The notes beneath the pieces are model-generated. The model was not told the origin of the DNA, did not search any database, and was given only the letters and a program-made list of their open reading frames with translations. Positions 40,075-48,851 of a stretch of DNA of 64,000 nt are shown piece after piece. Both the position numbers and the translations under genes were made by a program. The stretch comes from Lysobacterales bacterium (GTDB lineage Bacteria; Pseudomonadota; Gammaproteobacteria; Xanthomonadales; UBA2363): contig JAHCAT010000002.1 in the NCBI GenBank assembly GCA_019634735.1, positions 1 to 64,000 on the forward strand, in the 5' to 3' direction. How positions within the stretch are numbered: position 1 is the first letter of the stretch; each line of letters begins with the position of its first letter.

Positions 40075-41013
40075 ATGCCGACCAACCGAACCCAGGCCGC
40101 CAAACTGCTCACCAAGGCCGAGCTCGACCTGTTCGACGCCAGCGCCCCGGCCAAGGCCCGTACGCTGACCGGCGCCCAGCTCAAGGCCAAGGTCGATCGC
40201 GCGCGTACCTTGCGCGACAAGGCGCGCGACCAGTTCAAGCGCCAGCGCCTGGGTAGCCGCAGCGAGACAGGCAGCAAGTCCGGGGCCAGCGGCGTGGCCA
40301 ACCAGCGCAGCCAGCAGAAGGCGCACATCCTGGACGAGGTGCTTGAACGCCTGCAGGCCGCGCAGGCCAAGGCCGAGGCGAAGGGGGCGGCTGCCAGCAA
40401 GGCAACCCGTACGTCCGATCGCACGAAAACCCACAAGGCCGAGCGCGCCAAGGTGCGCAAGGCGAATCGCACCGAGGTGAAGAAGGCGACCGCAAAGAAG
40501 GTCGCCAAGAAGACGGCGGCCACTAAGACCGCAGCCGGCAAGGCCCCGGCCAAGAAGGCGTCGACGAAGAAGGTGGCGGCCAAGAAGACTACGACCAAGA
40601 AGGCCACGGCCAAGAAGGCCACGGCCAAGAAGGCCACGGCCAAGAAGGCCACGGCCAAGAAGGCCACGGCCAAGAAGACTACGGCAACGAAGGCCACGGC
40701 CAAGAAGACGACAGCCAAGAAGACGGCCGGCAACGCTGTCCGCGGTGGCGCCCAGAAGTCGAGCGCGGGCAATCCGGCCACCGGTCCGGCGCCTGGCCTG
40801 TTCGGCATTTCCTCGCTGTCGCCCAAGGCGCCGGTGCCCATCGAGCCGCCTGGCACGTCCCGTTCGAAGAAGGCGCGCACCGGCTATGTCAGCAAGAAGG
40901 CCAAGGGCGTCGCCCAGGAACGGCATTTCGCCGAAGCTGCCGGCAACAAGGCGATCCTGGGCCATGTCGGGGCGGCGAACAGGCGCGCCCAGGGCAAGCG
41001 GGACAAGCGCTGA
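40075..41013 (+). CDS. lysine-rich histone H1-like DNA-binding protein
   Basis: 312 residues from [17 protein letters not shown], chosen because AAGGAG sits six bases upstream; the ATG five codons earlier overlaps that site. The N-terminal region (1-100) is a defined helical domain with [24 protein letters not shown]. Residues about 115-235 are KKATA-type repeats like those of H1-like proteins, and 236-312 is a basic tail. Such proteins bind and compact DNA non-specifically. The N-terminal domain also occurs in Xanthomonas hypothetical proteins (recalled). The exact role is unknown. Confidence 0.75.
   Translation: MPTNRTQAAKLLTKAELDLFDASAPAKARTLTGAQLKAKVDRARTLRDKARDQFKRQRLGSRSETGSKSGASGVANQRSQQKAHILDEVLERLQAAQAKAEAKGAAASKATRTSDRTKTHKAERAKVRKANRTEVKKATAKKVAKKTAATKTAAGKAPAKKASTKKVAAKKTTTKKATAKKATAKKATAKKATAKKATAKKTTATKATAKKTTAKKTAGNAVRGGAQKSSAGNPATGPAPGLFGISSLSPKAPVPIEPPGTSRSKKARTGYVSKKAKGVAQERHFAEAAGNKAILGHVGAANRRAQGKRDKR
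40597..40671 (+). repeat. 15-bp coding minisatellite (KKATA)x5
   Basis: Five perfect head-to-tail copies of AAGAAGGCCACGGCC, each encoding KKATA, lie inside the histone-like gene. Imperfect copies extend on both sides (40480-40730). Perfect identity points to recent slippage; the unit is a multiple of three, so copy changes keep the frame. Confidence 0.9.
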
Positions 41014-41073
41014 GTGCGGGACGCGGTCGGCTCCGGCCGGCCGCGTCCTGTCGCCGGCGGCGACGGCGCGCAG

Positions 41074-42036
41074 ATGCATCCGCAGACCCTGCCGGACCTT
41101 GCCGCGATCAGGGCGGCAGCCGAGCGCATCGCGTCCCATGCCCGTCGCACCCCGGTGCTGACCGCGCGGTCCCTCGATGAACTCGCCGGCTGCAGGCTGT
41201 ACTTCAAGTGCGAGAACCTGCAGCGCGCCGGCGCCTTCAAGTTCCGGGGCGCGAGCAATGCCGTGTGGTCGCTTGACCCGGCCAGCGCGGCACGCGGGGT
41301 GGTCACCCAGTCGTCCGGCAACCATGGTGCCGCGGTGGCGCTGGCCTGCCGCGAGCGCGGCATTGCCGCGACCGTGGTGGTGCCGGCCAACGCGCCGAAG
41401 GTCAAGCTGGCTGCGATCGCCGCTTTCGGCGCACGCATCGTTCCTTGCCAGGTCGCCCAGTCCGACCGCGACCGGGTGACTGCGCAGGTGCTGGCCGAGC
41501 ACGGTGGCAGCCTGGTGCATCCATTCGACGACGGTCGGGTGATCGCCGGGCAGGGTACGGCAACGCTGGAGCTGCTGGAACAGGTGCCGGAGATCGACAC
41601 CCTCATCACGCCGGTCAGCGGCGGTGGGCTCCTCTCGGGGGCCTGCCTCGCGGGCCACGGCCTGCGACCGGGGCTGCGCCTGTTCGGCGCCGAACCGCGT
41701 GGCGCCAGTGATGCCCACGACGGCCTCCGGGCCGGGACGCGCATTACCGGGCGGACTGCGGACACCGTGTGCGACGGGCTTCGCGCCGAGCTGGGCAGAC
41801 TGACCTTCCCGGTCCTGCACGACCATCTGGAGGACGTGCTGCTGGTCGACGACGACGACACCGTCGCCGCCATGCGCCTGGTGTTCGAGCGACTCAAGCT
41901 GGTCGTCGAGCCCTCCGCGGCGATCGTCCTCGCGGCCGTGCTGGGAGCGCACGGGCGATTCGCCGGTCGCCATGTCGGGCTGATCCTTTCCGGCGGCAAT
42001 GTCGACCTGGACCGACTGCCCTGGCAACACGGCTGA
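41074..42036 (+). CDS. PLP-dependent threonine/serine dehydratase family protein
   Basis: 320 residues from [19 protein letters not shown]. It has the PLP-lysine block [16 protein letters not shown], the [10 protein letters not shown] substrate loop and the phosphate-binding SGGG. The size is that of single-domain members (catabolic threonine dehydratase, serine racemase); there is no C-terminal ACT-like regulatory domain, which argues against biosynthetic IlvA. It therefore most likely deaminates or racemises serine or threonine. A GTG 20 codons upstream is a possible start, but the extension is featureless. Confidence 0.85.
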   Translation: MHPQTLPDLAAIRAAAERIASHARRTPVLTARSLDELAGCRLYFKCENLQRAGAFKFRGASNAVWSLDPASAARGVVTQSSGNHGAAVALACRERGIAATVVVPANAPKVKLAAIAAFGARIVPCQVAQSDRDRVTAQVLAEHGGSLVHPFDDGRVIAGQGTATLELLEQVPEIDTLITPVSGGGLLSGACLAGHGLRPGLRLFGAEPRGASDAHDGLRAGTRITGRTADTVCDGLRAELGRLTFPVLHDHLEDVLLVDDDDTVAAMRLVFERLKLVVEPSAAIVLAAVLGAHGRFAGRHVGLILSGGNVDLDRLPWQHG

Positions 42037-42551
42037 CCCCTGGCGGCGTGTCGACCGCGTCTCCACTGCGGCCCGTGGCCCGCACCACAGCGCGATTCCG
42101 ATGCCCTCGCCACGCGCCCGCACCCCGGGACCCGTTGATGGGCGCTAGTTCAGGCTGAACGTAAAGTCAAGCCTTCCGGCCACTTGTTTCAGGTTCATTA
42201 AGCCGCGTCGCAGCATAGTCCGCCCCGATCTGCTGCCTTGCCGGCCGGGTCCGCATGTCCCGACCGGCAAGACGACACCCCACAGACGCGGCCGCACCCA
42301 GGGTGCCGCCGCCGCCCCAAGGGCCGGAGCGCGTCGCCGCTGCACCGGTCCCAGGGTCCGGATTCCAACCGCGAGCCCAGGCGCGCGGCCCCGGACCCGC
42401 ATCCCGGTCGCTCCGACCGGATCTTCCCGGGGAAACACCAGGAACGGTGCGCCGTCGCGGCGGCACTGTGTCCGGGTGGATCCCGGCCGCACAGCGGCCG
42501 CCAGCGACAAGGTGCTGGTGGCCGGACACAGTTTGCAAGGAGTCCGATCCG
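42037..42551. other. intergenic region with hairpin and possible gene remnant
   Basis: No intact gene. A hairpin at 42237-42271 (13 pairs with one mismatch, CTTGCCGG arms) may end a transcript. At 42145-42215, on the minus strand, a short A/T-richer run encodes MNLKQVAGRLDFTFSLN then TAG, with codons unlike the neighbours; it may be the tail of a lost foreign gene such as a transposase, but it is too short to tell. AAGGAG before 42552 serves the next gene. Confidence 0.45.
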
Positions 42552-42989
42552 ATGAAACTCGAATGGTTGCTCTGGCTGGCCTCGCTGCTACCGCAGCCGC
42601 TGGCCGACCGTACCTGCCTCGCCACCACGGTCTATCTGGAGGCACGCAGCGAGCCGGTGCTGGGTCAGCGGGCAGTCGCTGAAGTGGCGATGCGTCGACT
42701 CGAGGCCGGCCGCTGGGGCGATTCGGTGTGCGCGGTCGTCAACGCCCGAGGGCAGTTCGCTCCCTCCCTGGTCAATCCGCGCTACACGCTGCGCAACGCC
42801 AACGCCTGGGGGCGCGCCTGGCGCATCGCCGGCGATGCCATGGCCAACTGGGCGCTGCCACCGACGCAGCGCCAGCTGGTGGTTCCCGACGCGGACCATT
42901 TCTACGCCCAGAACATCGCCAATCCGGCCTGGAGCAGCGCCCGGGTCGTCGCGGTGATCGGCGGACACGCCTTCCTGCACGTGCGTTGA
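42552..42989 (+). CDS. SleB-like cell wall hydrolase
   Basis: 145 residues. The core TVYLEARSEPVLGQRAVAEV resembles the SleB / Hydrolase_2 signature, with the catalytic Glu in LEAR, followed by the GQFAP motif. Such enzymes are lytic transglycosylases cutting peptidoglycan. The N-terminus (MKLEWLLWLASLLPQPLA) looks like a short signal or anchor. Start supported by AAGGAG. It stands alone. Confidence 0.83.
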   Translation: MKLEWLLWLASLLPQPLADRTCLATTVYLEARSEPVLGQRAVAEVAMRRLEAGRWGDSVCAVVNARGQFAPSLVNPRYTLRNANAWGRAWRIAGDAMANWALPPTQRQLVVPDADHFYAQNIANPAWSSARVVAVIGGHAFLHVR

Positions 42990-43115
42990 CCGGACCGTTC
43001 CGGTGGCCCAGGGTGCGGCCCTGCGCTGCTCCCGGACCGCACAGGCAGGCGGCTTCCCGGCTAGGATGACGAAGGCGCCGGTCACGGGCGCCGACCGCCG
43101 CATCCGGAGCCTGCC

Positions 43116-43550
43116 ATGTCACGCGAGAACCCTCGACATCGCCTCTTCCGCGCGAAGGCTGCGCTGCCCCTGGCTCTGGCGCTCGGTGCCTGCAGCGCCA
43201 GCGGCGTCCGCGAGGAGGCGCCGACCGGGGCCTGGCGCCTGGCCGGAGCCGGCGCCGACGCCCGCGGCCCCACCCTCGAGTTCCTGAGCGACGGGCGCGT
43301 TGCCGGACATGCCGGCTGCAACCGCTACAGCAGTCAGGCGCAGTGGCTGCCGCCCGACGGCCTGCGTTTCGGCCCGGCCGCGGCGACCAAGATGGCCTGC
43401 ATGGACGAGGCGGTGATGGCTCAGGAGGTCGCCTTCCTGCAGATGCTCGGTCGCGTCGCGGCATGGCGGCGCGAAGGGAGCGAGCTCGTGCTGCTCGCCG
43501 CCGACGGCACCGGGCTGGCCCGTCTGGAGCCGTCTCCTGTCAGCGACTGA
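43116..43550 (+). CDS. META-domain lipoprotein (HslJ-like)
   Basis: 144 residues with lipobox LALGAC (Cys26), then a META domain: TLEFLSDGRVAGHAGCNRYS, here noted as GRVAGHAGCNRYS, and ATKMACMD. HslJ-type proteins are outer-membrane lipoproteins tied to stress and antibiotic resistance. It ends seven bases before ntrB, so it probably shares that operon. Confidence 0.85.
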   Translation: MSRENPRHRLFRAKAALPLALALGACSASGVREEAPTGAWRLAGAGADARGPTLEFLSDGRVAGHAGCNRYSSQAQWLPPDGLRFGPAAATKMACMDEAVMAQEVAFLQMLGRVAAWRREGSELVLLAADGTGLARLEPSPVSD

Positions 43551-43557
43551 TCGGACC

Positions 43558-44595
43558 ATGGCGCAGGACCCCGGGGTTTCCTGCGGCAGCGGCCTGCCTG
43601 ACGAGCTGCTCGATGCCCTGCCGGTGCTCGAGCTGCTGGCCACCGGTGTCGGCTACCTGGATGCCGGCGCCCGACTGGCCTGGGCGAATCCGGCGCTGTC
43701 CGACCTGCTGCCGGCGATCGATCGCCCGGGGCGCGCGGCCGCGCCCGCGTGCTGGCAGGGCCTGGGTGCCGCACTTCGGCGGGTCCGCCCGGACGGCCAG
43801 CCGGTCCGTCTGCTGGTGCCCCCGGCGCGGCCGGGCGAGGCGCCCCTGCGCGTCGTGTTGTGCCCGCTCGGCCAGGCACCCGGCGCCCTGCTCGAGGTCC
43901 AGCAGGACGATGCCGTGACCGGCGTGCCGATCAGTGCCAGCCTGCAGGCGCTGGCGCACGAGCTGAAGAACCCCCTGGGCGGCCTCCGGGGCGCCGCCCA
44001 GCTGCTGGCGCGGCGCGTTCTCGACCCCGACCTGCGCGCCTACGCCGACATCATCGTCGCGGAGGTGGACCGGTTGTCGGAACTGACCGCCCGCCTGCTC
44101 GCGCCGGCACGGCCCGCCGCGCCCATCCAGGTCAACGTCCACGGGCTGCTCGAGCGCGTGCGCCTGCTGGTCGGCGCGGAGGTGGCGGCCATCGAGCGGG
44201 ACTACGATCCCAGCCTGCCCGACTGCCCCGGCGAACCCGACCGGCTGGTGCAGGTGTTGCTCAACCTGCTGCACAACGCCCTGGCCGCCGGCGCCCGCCG
44301 GATCGTCCTGCGCACCCGCGCCGAGCATGCCGCGCGGCTGGCCGGCGGGCGCGGTCGCGCCGTGCGCGTCGACGTCATGGACGACGGTGCCGGCGTCCCC
44401 GAGGCCGTACGTGCCACCCTGTTCCTGCCCCTGGTCAGCGGTCGCGAAGGCGGCACCGGCCTGGGCCTGGCGCTTGCCCACGAGATCGTTTCCGAACATG
44501 GCGGCCGGATCGCCTACGACAGCCGACCCGGCGCCACCGTGTTCTCGGTCTGGTTGCCGCTTCCTGCGAGTGAAGCCGACGGAGGGGGCGGATGA
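43558..44595 (+). CDS. ntrB: nitrogen regulation sensor kinase NtrB
   Basis: 345 residues: a small PAS-like N-terminal domain (about 20-115), the H box ALAHELKNPLGGLRGA with the phospho-accepting His134, and a HATPase domain (NLLHNALAAG, DDGAGVP, GTGLGLALAHEI). There is no membrane segment, so it is cytoplasmic as in E. coli GlnL. It phosphorylates NtrC when nitrogen is short and is controlled by PII protein. It overlaps ntrC by four bases (ATGA). No glnA is present nearby, unlike in many relatives. Confidence 0.92.
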   Translation: MAQDPGVSCGSGLPDELLDALPVLELLATGVGYLDAGARLAWANPALSDLLPAIDRPGRAAAPACWQGLGAALRRVRPDGQPVRLLVPPARPGEAPLRVVLCPLGQAPGALLEVQQDDAVTGVPISASLQALAHELKNPLGGLRGAAQLLARRVLDPDLRAYADIIVAEVDRLSELTARLLAPARPAAPIQVNVHGLLERVRLLVGAEVAAIERDYDPSLPDCPGEPDRLVQVLLNLLHNALAAGARRIVLRTRAEHAARLAGGRGRAVRVDVMDDGAGVPEAVRATLFLPLVSGREGGTGLGLALAHEIVSEHGGRIAYDSRPGATVFSVWLPLPASEADGGGG

Positions 44596-45992
44596 GCCGT
44601 GCCATGGTCTGGGTGCTCGACGACGACCGGTCGCTGCGCCTGGTGGTCGGTGACAGCCTGCGCGATGCCGGACTCTCGGTCAGGTCCTTCGAGGACGCCG
44701 GGCAGCTGGCATCCGCGCTGGCTCAGGAGCGCCCCGACGTCCTGCTCACCGATGTCCGCATGCCCGAGGGCGACGGCCTGGCCGTGCTCGAGCAGGCGCG
44801 TGCGCGGCACCCCGACCTGCCGGTGATCGTGATGAGCGCCTACACCGACGTCGCCACCACCGCCGGCGCATTTCGCCACGGTGCTTTCGACTATCTCGCC
44901 AAGCCGTTCGATCTGGACACCCTGGTCGCGGTGGTGCGCAAGGCGCTGGGTGGCGGAGCCGGCGTGCCGCGCGGCAACCTGCCGGCGACTCCCGGCCTGG
45001 TCGGCGAGAGCGCGGCGATGCGCGACGTGTTCCGCGCGATCGGCCGGCTCGCCCAGCTCAATCTGCCGGTGCTGGTGACCGGCGAGACCGGTACCGGAAA
45101 GGAACTGGTCGCGCGCGCGCTGCATGGCCACAGCCCGCGCGCGGGCGGCCCGTTCGTGGCGCTGAACACCGCGGCACTGCCGGCCGAGTTGCTGGAGTCC
45201 GAGCTGTTCGGACATGAGGCCGGCAGCTTCACCGGCGCCGCCCGCCGTCATGTCGGCCGTTTCGAGCAGGCTGCCGGCGGCACGCTGTTCCTGGACGAGA
45301 TCGGCGACATGCCGCTGCCCTTGCAGACCCGCCTGCTTCGCGTGCTGGCGGAAGGCGAGTTCTACCGGATCGGCGGTCGCGAACTGCTCGCCATGGACGT
45401 GCGGGTCATCGCCGCAACCCACCAGGACCTCGAGGCCAAGGTCGCGGCCGGCACCTTCCGGGCCGACCTGCTGCACAGGCTCGATGTGGTCCGCCTGGCC
45501 CTGCCGCCGCTGCGCGAGCGTATCGAGGACATTCCTCTCCTGGCCGACTGGTTGCTGGCGCGCGCCGCACGCGAGCTCAGCATGCTGGGCAAGCGCGTCG
45601 GCCCCGATGCCATGGCGCGTCTTCGCGCCTATTCCTGGCCGGGCAACGTCCGGCAACTGGAGAACCTGTGCCGGCGGCTGACCGCCCTGCTGCCAGGGCG
45701 CGAGATCCGCGCCGACGACCTGGAGCCGTTGCTGCGCGACCGGGTCCTGCCGGGAACGCCTGTCGCTGCCGGCGAGTGGGATGCGGCGCTTGCCGCGTGG
45801 CTGGACCGCGAGTGGGAGGGTGCCGAACCCGGCACCCTGTGGACCCGTGCCCAGGACCGTTTCGAGCGGGCGCTGCTGGGCGCCGCCCTGGCACGCACCG
45901 AAGGCAATCGCGTGCGCGCTGCCGCCCATCTGGGCATCGGCCGCAATACGCTCACCCGCAAGCTTGGCGCAAGGCAAGGCGATGACCACTGA
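44592..45992 (+). CDS. ntrC: nitrogen response regulator NtrC
   Basis: 466 residues. Receiver domain with Asp54 (LLTDVRMP), AAA+ domain with Walker A GETGTGKE (164-171) and Walker [14 protein letters not shown], and a Fis-type helix-turn-helix at the end ([16 protein letters not shown]). It activates sigma-54 promoters. The sigma-54 contact loop reads GSFTGA (211-216) where GAFTGA is usual. It overlaps ntrB upstream and the acetyltransferase gene downstream. Confidence 0.94.
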   Translation: MSRAMVWVLDDDRSLRLVVGDSLRDAGLSVRSFEDAGQLASALAQERPDVLLTDVRMPEGDGLAVLEQARARHPDLPVIVMSAYTDVATTAGAFRHGAFDYLAKPFDLDTLVAVVRKALGGGAGVPRGNLPATPGLVGESAAMRDVFRAIGRLAQLNLPVLVTGETGTGKELVARALHGHSPRAGGPFVALNTAALPAELLESELFGHEAGSFTGAARRHVGRFEQAAGGTLFLDEIGDMPLPLQTRLLRVLAEGEFYRIGGRELLAMDVRVIAATHQDLEAKVAAGTFRADLLHRLDVVRLALPPLRERIEDIPLLADWLLARAARELSMLGKRVGPDAMARLRAYSWPGNVRQLENLCRRLTALLPGREIRADDLEPLLRDRVLPGTPVAAGEWDAALAAWLDREWEGAEPGTLWTRAQDRFERALLGAALARTEGNRVRAAAHLGIGRNTLTRKLGARQGDDH

Positions 45993-46437
45993 GACGATCC
46001 GTGCCGCCGTCCCGACGGACATCGACGCCATCGCCGGTTTCAACGCGGCGATGGCCCGGGAGACCGAGCAGCGCACGCTCGACATGGCGACCCTGCGCGC
46101 CGGGGTCGCCACCGTGTTCGCCGAGCCCCAGCACGGCTTCTACCGCGTCGCCGAGTGGGATGGCCAGGTGGTCGCCTGCCTGCTGGTCACCTACGAGTGG
46201 AGCGACTGGCGCAACGGCCGCTGGTGGTGGTTGCAGAGCGTCTACGTGACGCCGGCGGCACGTGGCCATGGCCTGTTCGGTCGCATGTATCGCGCCGTGC
46301 GCGCGGAGGCGCGCGCATGCCCTGGCGTGTGCGGCCTGCGTCTGTACGTCGAACACGACAACGCCCGCGCCCAGGCGGTCTATGCGGCGCTCGGCATGGC
46401 CCCCGAGCCCTACCGGATCCTGCACGAGGCCTTTTGA
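45982..46437 (+). CDS. GNAT-family N-acetyltransferase
   Basis: 151 residues of the GNAT fold. The acetyl-CoA binding motif lies in SVYVTPAARGHGLFGRMYRAV (key residues R-G-H-G-L-F), and the later block is YVEHDNARAQAVYAALGM. The substrate is unknown. The start lies inside the last four codons of ntrC (11-base overlap), so it is the last gene of the META / ntrB / ntrC unit and would be made with the nitrogen regulators. Confidence 0.85.
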   Translation: MTTETIRAAVPTDIDAIAGFNAAMARETEQRTLDMATLRAGVATVFAEPQHGFYRVAEWDGQVVACLLVTYEWSDWRNGRWWWLQSVYVTPAARGHGLFGRMYRAVRAEARACPGVCGLRLYVEHDNARAQAVYAALGMAPEPYRILHEAF

Positions 46438-46493
46438 GGCGCTGCCGCATCCCTTGTCGGCCGGCAAGGGTCGACACGGGCGGCGAGCGGGCT

Positions 46494-48851
46494 TCAGGGT
46501 TGCAGCGACTGCCCGCACCACGCGCCGCGTGGTGTCCGGCGCAGGCAGGGCGGCGGGCGCTGTGCAGTGCCGCCCAGGCGCGCCAGGCCGAAGGTGCCAC
46601 CGGCGAACACCTGGTCCTGGCTGGCCGCCAGTGCCAGCACCACGCCGGGCAGCTCGCCGCCCAGCCTCTGCCAGGCGGCCCCGCCATTGCGCGAGGTCCA
46701 CACGCCCGCGTTTCCCCCGACATGCACCACGCCGGGCGACGCCGGGTCGGCCAGGATCGCGCGGAGGTCGCCGGGAGGCAGGCCGGCGTGGGCGGGTCGC
46801 CAGGTTCGGCCGCCGTCGTCGCTGGCGAACACACGGTTGGCCGGCTGCCCGTTGGCGTCGGACTCGTTGCTGATCGCCCACAGCCGGTCGCCATTGGCAG
46901 GGTCCACGGCCAGGGCGACGACGCCGGTGGAAACGGTCGATCCCGGGTGGCTGGGCAATCCGCTGCTCGCCGGAGTCCAGCTCGCGCCCGCGTCATCGCT
47001 GCGGAACACCCCGCCCGGTTGGCCTGGCGGCTGGTCGGGGAGGTGGCTGTTCGGCACCGTTGCGAGATAGGCGCGGCCCGGCGGATTGGCGGCGAAGCGG
47101 ACGTCCATGCTGTCGGACCCGCTGTTGCCGGGCAGGTAGCCGGGCAGACCCTGGGTGTTCCCCTGCCAGGAGCTGCCGGCGTCGGCGCTGCGTAGCACCA
47201 TGGAATGCAGCAACTGCGTGTGGGTGGCCAGCAGGCGGCGGCTGGCTGGCGTGCCCCGCCAGACATCCACGGCCAGGCTGCGCTGGACTTGCCCGCCGCC
47301 GCCGGGAGTGAACAGATCGCCGGCCATGTGCGTCCAGCTCGATCCGCCATCGACGCTCTTGAACAACCCCATGCCGGGGATCATGCCGGACACGCAGAAG
47401 GGCACGTTGGGGCAGCCGGCACCGGCCGCATACAGCACCACACCCGGGCCCGGCAGCGCCGGGTCGGCGTCGACGGCGAGCGCACGCAGGTGGGCGGCGC
47501 GCCTGTGCAGGTCGCCGGTGCGCCAGCTCGCGCCACCATCGCTGCTGTGCCAGGCGACCCGGCCATGCGGGGCAACCCTTTCGCCCAGCGTGAATATCGA
47601 TTCGCCCGCACCGGCCCAGATCCGCTGGGGCTCGGCCGGATGCACCGTCAGCGCCCGGATCGCGCTCCAGCCGATGCCGGCCTCGTTGCGCTGCCAGGCT
47701 GTGTCGGCGCCGGGGGCGTGGAACAAGCCGTCGTCGTTGCCGAGCAGCCAGGCGGTCGGCTGCGTGAACCCCGCCACCAGCCAGGGCCGGGCGCCGGCGA
47801 CGCCGTCCAGGCCGGCGGTTGCGGTGTCGATGCGTGCCCAGGTCTGGCCACGGTCGGTGCTGCGCAGGGCGGCGTCCCCGGTCAGCCGGACCACACTGCC
47901 GTCGCCGGGGAGACGCAATCCGCGGGCATCGTCGGCGATCGCCACGGCGTCCTGCCCCGAGCGCGCCATGCGCCAGGCGTGGCGCTGACCGCGCACGAAC
48001 AGGTCGCCGTCCTGCACCAGCAGGTCGCTGGATGCCCGCAGCCCCGAGCCGGGCATTTCGCCGGACAGACGCAGCGACAGTTCGCCGTTCCACTGGTGCA
48101 GGCGCAGCGCCGGGCCGTCCTCGGCGGGCGGGAAATGGATTCCGGCGACCCGGCAGTCGTACAGGTGCGTGTAGTACAGCGTGCCCTGGGCGAAGGCCGC
48201 ACTGGTGACGTCCTCCCAGGCGTTCGGCACAGGCGGGCCGCAGTGCGGCGCGCGCGACGGCAGGCGCTCGTCCACCTCGGTGGCGCCACTGGCGGAGCGC
48301 AGCCAAAGCCAGGTCTCCCGCTGGTTGCTGCTGCCCGACCGACGCATCACCCGGAACACGGCGATGCGCCCGGGCGCTTCGGCATCGACGGCGATGGCGG
48401 CGATGAACAGCTGGGACAGGCCAGGAAACGCCGCTTCGGGGAGCTGCACCTGGGTCCACGCGCCGCCGCCGTCGCCCGACCGGTAGACGCGGGTGCCGTC
48501 GGTGAGCAGAACCAGGGCCGGATCGCGACTGGAGGTCGCGACCTGCATCAGCCGGCCTGGTGGCGATGCGGACCCGGGCAGGCGCAGGCGCGACCATTGC
48601 CGGGCGCGGTCGTCGCTGCGGAACAGGCCGGTCTGGGCCAGCGCATAGGCGACCTGGCCGTTCGGATCGGGCACGTGCAGCGATTCGGGGCGTCCGCCGT
48701 CGGGGCCGATAAGGGTCCAGTCCTGGCCATGGACCGGTGCGGCGGTCAGGATCGGCGCCAGCAGGGCGGCCAGCAGCAGGTTTCTCACGATGCATCGGCC
48801 TCGGAGCTTGCGCGCCCACCGACCGTCGGCGTGCTGCGGGTGGGGCGTCAT
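46494..48851 (-). CDS. secreted Asp-box protein, paralogue A
   Basis: 785 residues. The start is set at an ATG whose ATGA overlaps the upstream paralogue's stop; a GTG 21 codons later (48788) would give a more usual signal peptide (RNLLLAALLAPILTAAPVHG). It has many Asp-box repeats such as RSGDGGGAWTQV, HSSDGGASWRTG and RSDDAGASWTPA, as in WD40/YVTN/BNR propellers. The mature start QDWTLIGPDGG and the tail PCLRRTPRGAWCGQSLQP both match paralogue B. No catalytic motif recognised. Role probably extracellular binding. Confidence 0.75.
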   Translation of the reverse strand: MTPHPQHADGRWARKLRGRCIVRNLLLAALLAPILTAAPVHGQDWTLIGPDGGRPESLHVPDPNGQVAYALAQTGLFRSDDRARQWSRLRLPGSASPPGRLMQVATSSRDPALVLLTDGTRVYRSGDGGGAWTQVQLPEAAFPGLSQLFIAAIAVDAEAPGRIAVFRVMRRSGSSNQRETWLWLRSASGATEVDERLPSRAPHCGPPVPNAWEDVTSAAFAQGTLYYTHLYDCRVAGIHFPPAEDGPALRLHQWNGELSLRLSGEMPGSGLRASSDLLVQDGDLFVRGQRHAWRMARSGQDAVAIADDARGLRLPGDGSVVRLTGDAALRSTDRGQTWARIDTATAGLDGVAGARPWLVAGFTQPTAWLLGNDDGLFHAPGADTAWQRNEAGIGWSAIRALTVHPAEPQRIWAGAGESIFTLGERVAPHGRVAWHSSDGGASWRTGDLHRRAAHLRALAVDADPALPGPGVVLYAAGAGCPNVPFCVSGMIPGMGLFKSVDGGSSWTHMAGDLFTPGGGGQVQRSLAVDVWRGTPASRRLLATHTQLLHSMVLRSADAGSSWQGNTQGLPGYLPGNSGSDSMDVRFAANPPGRAYLATVPNSHLPDQPPGQPGGVFRSDDAGASWTPASSGLPSHPGSTVSTGVVALAVDPANGDRLWAISNESDANGQPANRVFASDDGGRTWRPAHAGLPPGDLRAILADPASPGVVHVGGNAGVWTSRNGGAAWQRLGGELPGVVLALAASQDQVFAGGTFGLARLGGTAQRPPPCLRRTPRGAWCGQSLQP

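Noticed and set aside
40480..40730. Direct repeats considered as a CRISPR array
   Set aside because: The units are contiguous 15-mers without spacers and are in frame within a lysine-rich protein gene.
42145..42645. Minus-strand open frame of about 166 codons
   Set aside because: Most of it is Arg/Pro-rich antisense noise overlapping the SleB-like gene; only the last 17 codons look unusual and are noted as a possible remnant.
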